From Kitasatospora phosalacinea (GTDB lineage: Bacteria > Actinomycetota > Actinomycetes > Streptomycetales > Streptomycetaceae): a stretch of 11,670 nucleotides of DNA. The notes beneath the pieces are model-generated. The model saw only the letters and a program-made list of their open reading frames with translations. It was not told the origin of the DNA and ran no database searches. The position numbers and the translations under genes were made by a program. The stretch spans positions 1 to 11,670 of the forward strand of contig NZ_JNWZ01000109.1 of the NCBI RefSeq assembly GCF_000716545.1. The letters run 5' to 3'. Positions 5,809 through 11,670 of this stretch are shown here, piece after piece (positions within the stretch are counted from its first letter, which is position 1; each line of letters begins with the position of its first letter).

Positions 5809-8800
5809 GCTTCGGTCGGGCCGGTGTTCTGTCCGTTCAGGGCGGCGAGCCGGTCCCGGATGGCCTTCAGGCCTTCGAAGGCGTCCTTTCCGGGGCCGCC
5901 GGAGTCTTCCAGTGCCCTGATCCAGGCCGCGTGCGCACCTTCTCGGTCGCCCATGGCCAGACGGGTGTCGCCGATGTGCATGAGCGCCCTGATCACGTGT
6001 TTGCGGTCGTGGTTCTCTTCGAACACCTCCAGTGCCCGGTGGTGGGAGGCCAGCGCCTCCTGGTGCCGGCCCAGGGCGCGGTAGGCGCTGCCCAGGTTGT
6101 CCCAGCACATCGCCTCCCGCCACGGTGCGTCCAGGCTCTGGAACACGGTGATGGCCTCCTTGCCGTAGGCGATGCCCCGCTCTGGTCGGCCCAGGAGCGT
6201 GTGGTACGTGGCCGCCGCGTTCAGGGGGTCGGATATCCACAGGGGGTCCCCCGTCGCCCGGGCCAACTCCAGCGACCGCTCCGCCCGCGCCAGGGCTTCT
6301 TCGTTGCGGCCCAGTAGACCCAGCACGTACGAGGCCGCGTACTGGGTGCGGACCTGCTCGATGAGGGCCTCCGGGTCGTCGGAGGAGTCGAAGAGAGCGG
6401 CTGAGAGGTCCAGCCGGCTCATGGCCTCGGCCTGTCGGCCCAGCTGGCCGTGCATGACGCCCATCATGCGCAGACACCGTCCCTGCTCGAAGCGGTCGCC
6501 CAGGCGGCGGGCGGAGTCCAGTGCGTGGGACAGCACGGTGATGCCCTCCAGCCAGCGTTCGTGGCGGTTCAGATGCTCCTTCAGCACGCGGCCCAGGTCG
6601 GTGACGTTGCGGTCGAGACCCTGGGCGACGGCGGTCTGGAACAACCGGATCAGCACCGGCTGTTCGGCGGTGAACCAGCGCGCCACCTGCTCGTAGTCCC
6701 CGAAGTGTTCGGGGACGGTGCCGGGGCTGAGCGGGCCGGGCGCCACGGGCTTCGGCTCGTGGTTCAGCAGCCGGTTTCCGGCATGGCCGGTGAAGGCGTA
6801 GTGGTCCAGGACGCGGATGGTGGCGTCGCGGCGTTCGGCGGGGGTCTCCTGGTCGTCGGCGAGTTCGGCGGCGTAGTCGCGGAGCAGGTCGTGCAGGGCG
6901 TAGCGGCCGGGCAGCGACTGCTCGACGAGGCGGGCCTGGGTGAGCTCGGTGAGCAGGCGGCGGGCTCGGGGAAGGGGGAGCATCGCGAGGCTGGCGACGG
7001 CGGGAGCGGTGATGTCGGGCCCGGGATGCAGGGCGAGCAGGCGGAAGAGTCGGGCGGCGGGCTGGTCGAGGGCCCGGTAGGACCAGGAGAAGACGGTGCG
7101 CGGATCGGTGTGGGCGTCGAACGCGGTGAGGGCGTCGAGGCGGCTGCCGGTCGGACGCAGGTCGTCGGCGATGGCGCCCAGGGGGAAGGTGGGGTTGAGG
7201 GCGGCACGGGCCGCGATGACGGCCAGTGCCAGGGGCAGGCGCCCGCACAGCCGGATGATCCCGGTGGTGGCATCAGGCTCGGCGTCCAGGCGTTCGTCCC
7301 CGAGGCGGCGGGCCAGCATCTCGTAGGCCTCCGTCTCGGAGGGCAGCGCGAGGGTCAGGGGACGCGCGCCGCTGCCGACGACGAGTCCGGCGAGCTGGCT
7401 GCGGCTGGTGACCAGGGTCAGGCAGCCGGATCCGTTCGGCAGCAGGGGCCGGACCTGCTCCTCGTCACGGGCGTTGTCCAGGACGACGAGGACGCGTCGC
7501 CCGGTCAGCGTGCTGCGGAACAGGGCGGTGCGGGCGGCGGTGTTCTCCGGGACCCGCTCGGCGGGAACGCCCAGTGCGGTGAGGAAGCCGTGCAGGACGT
7601 GGGCGGGGTCCAGCGCGGGCGTATCGGGGTGGAAGCCGCACAGGTTGACGAACAGTTGACCGTCGGGGAACAGGTGGGCGACCTGATGGGCGTGGTGGAC
7701 CGCGAAGGTGGTCTTGCCCACTCCGGGTGCCCCTCCGATGACCACGACGCGGGCGGTGCCCGGGCCGGGACGGTCCAGCACGTCGCGCGTGGCGGAGATC
7801 CAGGCCGATTCGGCCACCCGGCCGGCGAAGACCGCCAAGTCGTGGGGCAACTGCGCCGGACGTGCCGGTGATGGGAGACGGCCCTCCGGCATCGGTGCCT
7901 CGGCGGCTGCGGGTCCGTCGGTGTTCACCGCCACCGGTCGGTGGGAGCGCTCCCGCAGATCGGTGCGGGGCGACGGGGGCGTTGTACGGGCGCCGGGTGA
8001 CGGGGGCGTTGTACGGGCGCCCGGTGACGGGGGCGGGGTGAGGGCCGGCAGGTCGTGGTGGAGAATGCCGTGGTGGAGGGCGCGCAGTTCGGGCCCGGGG
8101 TCGAGGCCGAGTTCGTCGGCGAGGTGCCGTCGCAGGTCTTCGTACCGCAGCAGCGCTTCGGGGTGGCGGCCCGCCAGGTACAAGGCGCGCAGGAGCAGGG
8201 CCCAGCCGGTCTCGCGCAGGGGATGCCGGGCGGTCAGTTGCTCGGCTGCGGAAACCGCTTGCGGAACCTGGCCGTCCAGCAGCAGCGCGGTGGCGTGCAG
8301 TTCGGCGGCACTCTGCCGCAGACCCTCCAGTCGGGCGATCTCCGGCGCGGCGAACGCGTGGTCGGTGGCGTCAGCCAGGGCGGCACCGCGCCACATGCCC
8401 AGTGCCCGCTCGACCGTCCCCAGTGCATCCGCGGCTCGGCCGGCCGCCAGGTCCAGCCGGGCGTGCACGACCGCCTCCGCGAAGCGAACCGTGTCCCGGC
8501 CCTCGGGCGGCACCCGCAGGACGTACCCGGCTGGCTGGGTCACCAGGACCTCGAAGCGTCCGGGTCCGCGTCGTCGCGGCTCCAGCACCGCACGCAGCTT
8601 GCTGACATGCGCGTACAGTGACGGCATCACGGCGGCCGGGGGTCGCCCCTGCCACAGGTCTTCGCACAGCGTCTCCGGCGTGACCGCGTGGCTGTCGGCG
8701 AGCAGCAACCGGATCAGCAGCAGCCGCTGCTTGCGTCGGCCGGGGTCCACCGGTGCACCGTCGCGACGCACGACCAACGGCCCCAGGACCGCGACCTGCA

Positions 8801-8879
8801 CGCCTTGCCCTCCCGTCGGATCCGGATCAACCGGCTGCCCGTACCGGGTGTCGCCCGACCCCACCATGTGCGCCCGCAT
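5805..8879 (-). CDS. AfsR/SARP-family STAND transcriptional regulator
   Basis: The 1024-aa product has the large SARP layout. A winged-helix Trans_reg_C domain (about 27-122, from VQVAVLGPLVVRRDG to VTQPAGYVL) is followed by the bacterial transcriptional activation domain (about 130-275, ending DELGLDPGPELRALH). A Pro/Ser/Thr linker (281-305) with a 9-residue repeat comes next. The NB-ARC-type NTPase has Walker A GAPGVGKT (383-390), Walker B VLVVLDNA (463-470), TSRSQLAGL (491-499) and GRLPLALAV (546-554). A C-terminal TPR-like superhelix (about 770-1000) has repeats such as LGRHQEALASHHRALEVFEE. Such proteins are NTP-controlled switches activating secondary metabolism or development by binding direct repeats near the -35. 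Length is close to AfsR of Streptomyces coelicolor (about 990 aa). ATG 8879 is chosen for its purine-rich GGGGAAAGGG; ATG 8867 is possible. The open frame continues upstream to 10064 but that part is a chance extension. Confidence 0.92.
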   Translation of the reverse strand: MRAHMVGSGDTRYGQPVDPDPTGGQGVQVAVLGPLVVRRDGAPVDPGRRKQRLLLIRLLLADSHAVTPETLCEDLWQGRPPAAVMPSLYAHVSKLRAVLEPRRRGPGRFEVLVTQPAGYVLRVPPEGRDTVRFAEAVVHARLDLAAGRAADALGTVERALGMWRGAALADATDHAFAAPEIARLEGLRQSAAELHATALLLDGQVPQAVSAAEQLTARHPLRETGWALLLRALYLAGRHPEALLRYEDLRRHLADELGLDPGPELRALHHGILHHDLPALTPPPSPGARTTPPSPGARTTPPSPRTDLRERSHRPVAVNTDGPAAAEAPMPEGRLPSPARPAQLPHDLAVFAGRVAESAWISATRDVLDRPGPGTARVVVIGGAPGVGKTTFAVHHAHQVAHLFPDGQLFVNLCGFHPDTPALDPAHVLHGFLTALGVPAERVPENTAARTALFRSTLTGRRVLVVLDNARDEEQVRPLLPNGSGCLTLVTSRSQLAGLVVGSGARPLTLALPSETEAYEMLARRLGDERLDAEPDATTGIIRLCGRLPLALAVIAARAALNPTFPLGAIADDLRPTGSRLDALTAFDAHTDPRTVFSWSYRALDQPAARLFRLLALHPGPDITAPAVASLAMLPLPRARRLLTELTQARLVEQSLPGRYALHDLLRDYAAELADDQETPAERRDATIRVLDHYAFTGHAGNRLLNHEPKPVAPGPLSPGTVPEHFGDYEQVARWFTAEQPVLIRLFQTAVAQGLDRNVTDLGRVLKEHLNRHERWLEGITVLSHALDSARRLGDRFEQGRCLRMMGVMHGQLGRQAEAMSRLDLSAALFDSSDDPEALIEQVRTQYAASYVLGLLGRNEEALARAERSLELARATGDPLWISDPLNAAATYHTLLGRPERGIAYGKEAITVFQSLDAPWREAMCWDNLGSAYRALGRHQEALASHHRALEVFEENHDRKHVIRALMHIGDTRLAMGDREGAHAAWIRALEDSGGPGKDAFEGLKAIRDRLAALNGQNTGPTEA
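7972..8037. repeat. 27-bp tandem repeat inside the regulator's linker
   Basis: Units start at 7972, 7999 and 8026 (two nearly identical full copies and a partial third). In the protein they encode PSPGARTTP twice plus PSP. The repeat lies between the activation domain and the NTPase, so copy-number changes would alter linker length without shifting frame. Confidence 0.85.
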
Positions 8880-9040
8880 CCCTTTCCCCGCTCGCCGGTG
8901 CGTCCGCTCCCGGCCCGTGCACGAACACGCGCACGGTAAACCGAACGGCTCGTACGAGCGGGTACGTCTCTGCATGCGGACCGCCTGACGTTCGGCCGAA
9001 GCGACGAACCGGTGGCGACGCCCGGGCGGCGTCCGGCGCG
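8880..9040 (-). promoter_or_regulatory. Upstream region of the AfsR-like regulator with several palindromes
   Basis: No gene is supported here. Palindromes are GCTCGTACGAGC (8948-8959, perfect), TTCGGCCGAA (8991-9000, perfect), and an inverted repeat CCGTGC (8915-8920) / GCACGG (8931-8936) with a 10-nt spacer. A convincing -35/-10 pair was not found. These may be operators for the regulator itself or for other factors; the assignment rests on position alone. Confidence 0.35.
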
Positions 9041-9044
9041 GAAG

Positions 9045-9093
9045 CTCACGGCCCTGCCCCCGTGCGAGGGCGCGTGAGCGGAGCGCAGCGAAG
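9045..9093. repeat. 49-bp imperfect direct repeat, right copy
   Basis: This is the partner of 5311-5359 (42/49 identical, perfect over 9056-9081). Read on the plus strand it also encodes a short tail ending LPPCEGA and a stop, as in the SsgA-like gene, but no SsgA-like sequence precedes it. It lies between the regulator's upstream region and the 3' end of the replication-relaxation pseudogene. Confidence 0.8.
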
Positions 9094-9106
9094 GGTGTTG
9101 GAGCGT

Positions 9107-9928
9107 TCACGGCGGAATAGACCGGCACCGCCTTGCGAAGACTCGGGCGCGCAGCGAGTCGGCGAACCTGGCCTTCGGGACGTCCTTGGCGGGCAACTCG
9201 CACCAGGCGGTAGCCGGTGAACTTCTCAGCGAGTTCGCCGGCGCTCTCGTTGTCGCGGTCGACCTCCACCCAGCGCAGCGGCACGTCGGCGACGGGATCG
9301 CGCAGCACCAGGTCGGTGAACAGCGAGCAGCGCCCGGGGACGCCGTGCTCGACCTCGATGGTGAACGCCTCCAGGTGCCCGATCCCCCCTTCGCGAAGAG
9401 GCCGGCGGTGGCGATGTCCAAGGCGTGCTCGGAGTAGGCGGTGGGGCGGCTGTCCTTGGCCGGGCGCGGCACGGAGATCCGGGTGCCGGCCGGGAGGAAA
9501 CCGGCGGCTTCGCGGTGGCCGGCGCGGGTCAGGCACCACAGCCTGCGTCCGTCGGGCAGGCGCAGCTCTTCGCGGATGCGCCCGGCGGCTTCGAGGTCGA
9601 CGAGGGCCTGGCGGGTGGCCTTGTCGGCCTTCTGGTGGGGCAGGACCAGGTGCCACAGCTCTCGGGCGGTGGCCCGCTGGAGGAGGGCGAGGGCGATCAG
9701 GACGCCGCGCTGCACCGGCGCGGTCGACTTGGCCCGCCACCTGTCTCCGCTGTCTTCGACAGCAGGGACAGAAGGGTTGTGGCCCGCCCACGACCCCCTT
9801 GGCCGGGCCCTCTGAACTGCGGGAACGCCTCTTCCGGCGGCCGGGGGCGCGGAGGTGGCGGTGGAGCGGTCGGCTGGGACGTTGTCCCGGCCGGACGGCA
9901 CCGGCGGCGGCTGGGTCAGGTTGAGCAC
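9107..9928 (-). pseudogene. Replication-relaxation family protein, frameshifted
   Basis: The N-terminal part carries RGVLIALALLQRATARELWH and the winged-helix-like LVDLEAAGRIREELR, WCLTRAGHREAAGFLP and YSEHALDIATAGLFAKGG, typical of the replication-relaxation family of actinobacterial plasmids and integrative elements. The conserved continuation (GHLEAFTIEVEHGVPGR, then LRWVEVDRDNESAGELAEKF) is in a second frame, and CELPAKDVPKARFADSL returns to the first. The first shift falls on a run of six G (plus-strand C, 9384-9389); one more G restores KGGIGHLEAF. The second, opposite shift is near 9198-9206. Real coding sequence probably starts near 9715 (a GTG before QRGVLIAL); the ~70 residues upstream are low-complexity and abut the divergent 9931 gene. 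Either a decayed plasmid-type gene or homopolymer sequencing errors; the family call is fairly secure. Confidence 0.7.
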
Positions 9929-9930
9929 GG

Positions 9931-10411
9931 ATGGCCACCGCCGGCGCCCTCGACCCGATCCTGTCCGGCGGCGAACCGGATGACGACGGCCTGAGCCGCC
10001 CGGAGCGGGAGGCGGTCGCCGAGGCCGCCGCGACGGGCGTACGCGCCGCGGCCTGGATCCGCACCCTGGCCGGACGCCGGCGCGACGAGATCGACCGGGG
10101 CGCGCTGGAGCGCTACGCGCGGACCGTCGAGCGGATCCTGTCCCGGGAGATCGTGCCGAACCGCGGCGGGCCGCTGGAGGGCGAGCTGCTCTACGCGCTC
10201 GGCCCGGCCCACTTCACGCTGCAGCGCCCCGACGCCGGGGCGATGGACCCGCGGCCGGCCGAGCGGGTCGCGCCGGCCGCGATCGGCGCCGCCACCGCCT
10301 CCGTGCCCGGCACCGTGCTGGGCGGCCTGGCCGCCGACCTTCCCGGGGTGCGAACTCGTCGACCAGGCCCTGGCCGTCGGCCGAGCGCCGGGTCCTCCGG
10401 CCGGATCGTGA
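9931..10411 (+). pseudogene. Unrecognised gene (about 160 aa) with a frameshift near its 3' end
   Basis: From 9931 to about 10345 the codons have strongly G/C-rich third positions, and the product is a plausible acidic, partly helical protein (RPEREAVAEAAATGVRAAAW, then RDEIDRGALERYARTVERIL, ELLYALGPAHFTLQRPDA). After CTT CCC GGG the coding signal moves to the next frame, giving CELVDQALAVGRAPGPPAGS and a stop at 10409-10411. The original frame would instead give an Arg-rich stretch running into the STAS gene. One extra base in CCCGGGG (10342-10348) explains this. The start is uncertain: ATG 9931 has only a weak AGG upstream, and a divergent open frame begins 3 bp away. No family or function is recognised. 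A natural fusion to STAS is less likely because 10471 is a good independent start. Confidence 0.5.
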
Positions 10412-10470
10412 CTGCGGTGCGGCCGGTTTCGGATCTTGCGGCGGTCCGTGTCCGGCGGGACGATCACCGT

Positions 10471-10947
10471 ATGTCCCGCTATGACGGCCGCCGTCCAGGG
10501 CCGGCCGACGGCACCGGTGGTGAGGTCCTGCGGATCACCTGCTCCGACGCCCTCGCCAACGGCAGCCATTGCCGTGCCCGGGTCGTACGGCTGGACGGAG
10601 AGCTGGACCGCGACCAGCTCCCACGCCTGGACCGGGTGCTGGACGCGACCCTGGCCGACCGGCCCGGCCTGCTGGTGCTCGACCTGGAGCTGCTGGCGTT
10701 CTGCGACTCCAGCGGCCTGAACGCCTTCATCCGCACCCGCCGCGCCCTCGAGGAAGCGGGCGCCGACCTGGTCCTGACCGCCTTGACGCCGCCGGTGGCC
10801 AGGCTGCTGGAGATCACCGGCACCACCACGGTCTTCGACATCCGTCCCAGCGTCCACGCCGCTCTCACCACCCCGCCCCGGCCCTGCGCGGGCCGGGACG
10901 CCAACCCCGGGGACCATGGCCCGACGAAGCGGCGGGACGCCCGATAG
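10471..10947 (+). CDS. STAS-domain protein, anti-sigma-factor antagonist (SpoIIAA/RsbV-like)
   Basis: The 158-aa product has a STAS domain at about 36-132: ARVVRLDGELDRDQLPRLDR, the core strand LLVLDLELLAFCDSSGLNAF (67-86), and a last helix ending FDIRPSVHAAL. DSSGL (79-83) is the phosphorylation site of this family, with Ser80 or Ser81 the target. Unphosphorylated antagonists bind an anti-sigma kinase and free its sigma factor. There is a short variable N-terminus and a Pro/Lys/Arg-rich tail. The nearest GGCGGGA is weakly ribosome-binding-site-like. No sigma factor, kinase or phosphatase gene is adjacent, so it is an orphan here. The 139-aa gene begins 10 bp after the stop and is probably co-transcribed. 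Confidence 0.85.
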   Translation: MSRYDGRRPGPADGTGGEVLRITCSDALANGSHCRARVVRLDGELDRDQLPRLDRVLDATLADRPGLLVLDLELLAFCDSSGLNAFIRTRRALEEAGADLVLTALTPPVARLLEITGTTTVFDIRPSVHAALTTPPRPCAGRDANPGDHGPTKRRDAR

Positions 10948-10957
10948 GCTGCCGCCC

Positions 10958-11377
10958 ATGATCATGTCCGCGGCCGTCGAGCAGGCCGTCCTCGAGGCGC
11001 AGCGCCAGCTGGTGCAGGGCGAGTGGGATCCGGCGCCGGCGGATCTGGTGCTCGTGCGGGAGACGGCGGTGGCCCTCGCCGCAGCCGTCGGGCCCGTGGA
11101 CGTGCAGGCGAAGCTGGCGCGGATCGACCGGCTCGCGGGCCTGCGCGAAGCCCTGGCCGCCATAGCGCTGACGGTGGCCCGCACCCACGGCCGCCTCGCC
11201 TGGTTCCTGGCCCAGTGCAGCAGCGAACTCGCTCCCGTCCTGCACTGGCGCGCCCTGGAGGCACCCGAGGGCGGGAGCTTCGGCGCCACCCTCCCCGACG
11301 AGGACGAACTCGCCGACGCCGAGGAAGCCATCCGGTCCCTGACCGCCATGCTCACCCGCACCGCCCCCGACACCTGA
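10958..11377 (+). CDS. Hypothetical helical protein (139 aa)
   Basis: Codon use is strongly G/C-biased at third positions across the frame, so the gene is very probably real. The product is acidic and almost entirely predicted helix by eye (SAAVEQAVLEAQRQLVQGEW, LRETAVALAAAV-like segments, DEDELADAEEAIRSLTAML at the end). It has no signal peptide, membrane segment or metal motif, and I do not recognise a family. ATG 10958 is 10 bp after the STAS stop; a second ATG follows two codons later (10964). The spacing suggests an operon with the STAS gene, so a role in the same signalling branch is a reasonable but unproven guess. Confidence 0.7.
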   Translation: MIMSAAVEQAVLEAQRQLVQGEWDPAPADLVLVRETAVALAAAVGPVDVQAKLARIDRLAGLREALAAIALTVARTHGRLAWFLAQCSSELAPVLHWRALEAPEGGSFGATLPDEDELADAEEAIRSLTAMLTRTAPDT

Positions 11378-11383
11378 CCCCAC

Positions 11384-11416
11384 TGCCGCATCCGGCGTCG
11401 GCCGAGCCGATCGGCA
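11384..11416 (+). terminator. Weak terminator-like hairpin after the 139-aa gene
   Basis: TCGGC (11398-11402) pairs with GCCGA (11406-11410) around CGA, and TGCCG (11384-11388) can pair with CGGCA (11412-11416) across an asymmetric loop. It begins 7 nt after the stop. No T-tract is present, and the asymmetry makes it only a weak candidate. Confidence 0.25.
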
Positions 11417-11670
11417 TGCCGGGCCACTGTGCGGGGCAGCGGCCGGTCTCGGGGTTGGTGCCGGGTTCGAAGACCACCGCGCCGGGGGCGTGGTGGTCGC
11501 GTCGATGCGATACGGCCTTAATTAATCCGCCGAAATCAAGCGGCAGTGAATTTTACACCATGCGACCACATTCAGCCCGGATCCACCGAGCTGATTTCTG
11601 GGTGATGGTTTCGGCGGTCTTGTCGGGGTGACCGGCTGGAGGGTGTGGGGTGTCCGCTGGTCTGCCCAGC
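11417..11670. other. Right-end stretch with an A+T-rich patch; possible partial frame on the minus strand
   Basis: Positions 11515-11580 are far richer in A+T than the rest of the window. They include TTAATTAA (11518-11525) and a small hairpin, CCGC (11527-11530) with GCGG (11540-11543). On the minus strand a frame open from the window edge ends at a TAA (11553-11555) and reads GHPDKTAETITQKSARWIRA near its end. It may be the tail of a gene lying to the right, but codon bias is weak and no family is recognised. Confidence 0.2.

Noticed and set aside
4777..7248. An 823-aa minus-strand frame
   Set aside because: Pro/Arg-rich shadow of the regulator; only the short segment from 5808 to about 5707 is part of a real (frameshifted) gene.
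6450..7871. A 473-aa plus-strand Gly/Val/Gln-rich frame
   Set aside because: Antisense shadow of the NB-ARC and TPR parts of the regulator.
5805..10064. A single 1419-aa minus-strand protein
   Set aside because: Only the part from 8879 down is the regulator. Upstream, the frame is part of the frameshifted replication-relaxation gene and then non-coding or antisense DNA; a good start exists at 8879.
9931..10947. A 338-aa fusion of an unknown domain and STAS
   Set aside because: The middle 40-odd residues are Arg/Pro-rich noise, the coding signal switches frame at 10345 and stops at 10411, and ATG 10471 begins a normal STAS protein.
9916..11427. A 503-aa minus-strand frame over the STAS region
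   Set aside because: Mixed low-complexity product opposite well-supported plus-strand genes.
1..11670. CRISPR array, tRNA or rRNA genes
   Set aside because: No evenly spaced repeat array beyond the 27-bp in-frame repeat, and no cloverleaf-like or rRNA-like sequence noticed by eye.

Overview
The base composition (very G+C-rich, with G or C at almost every third codon position in the real genes) and the gene content (an SsgA-like protein, an AfsR/SARP-type STAND regulator, a STAS antagonist, a replication-relaxation family protein and an IS110-family element) point to a streptomycete or close relative such as Kitasatospora. The window looks like an accessory or chromosome-arm region that has been rearranged, not a conserved core locus.

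Layout. At 79-96 there is a possible terminal repeat of an IS lying mostly outside the window. At 157-1347 (-) is an intact IS110-family DEDD recombinase. Its upstream non-coding end (1348-1614) is where a bridge RNA would be expected and contains a good hairpin. At 1615-2736 (-) is a 373-aa protein with a C-terminal NADAR (ADP-ribose/NAD-associated) domain, whose start overlaps the stop of a possible 44-aa ORF. At 2984-4216 (-) is a complete cytochrome P450 with a promoter that predicts a leaderless mRNA and nested palindromes over the -35 region. A doubtful small ORF at 4272-4526 (+) is followed by a strong hairpin terminator. At 4909-5343 (+) is an SsgA-like sporulation/cell-division protein.

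The middle (5247-8879, all -) holds a 1024-aa AfsR-like regulator: SARP DNA-binding domain, bacterial transcriptional activation domain (BTAD), NB-ARC-type NTPase, then TPR-like repeats. It is translationally coupled (ATGA overlap) to a downstream gene for a small protein with a CxxC pair. That downstream gene is frameshifted and runs into the SsgA gene tail to tail. An imperfect 49-bp direct repeat (42/49, with a perfect 26-bp core) flanks this segment, one copy covering the end of the SsgA-like gene and the other lying upstream of the regulator.

The right part (9107-11377) holds a replication-relaxation family gene with two apparently compensating frameshifts, an unrecognised 9931-10411 (+) gene with one frameshift near its end, a STAS-domain anti-sigma-factor antagonist (10471-10947), and an unrecognised 139-aa helical protein 10 bp behind it. 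The window ends in an unusually A+T-rich patch (about 11515-11580) containing TTAATTAA.

How the genes work together. The regulator and its coupled partner form one unit. STAS and the 139-aa gene probably form another. The NADAR protein and the P450 share a strand, but a hairpin and about 250 bp separate them, so co-function is not shown. I see no complete, clearly new multi-gene defence or biosynthetic system. The most unusual items are the NADAR fusion, the regulator/CxxC-protein pair bracketed by the 49-bp repeats, and the candidate bridge RNA of the IS110 element.
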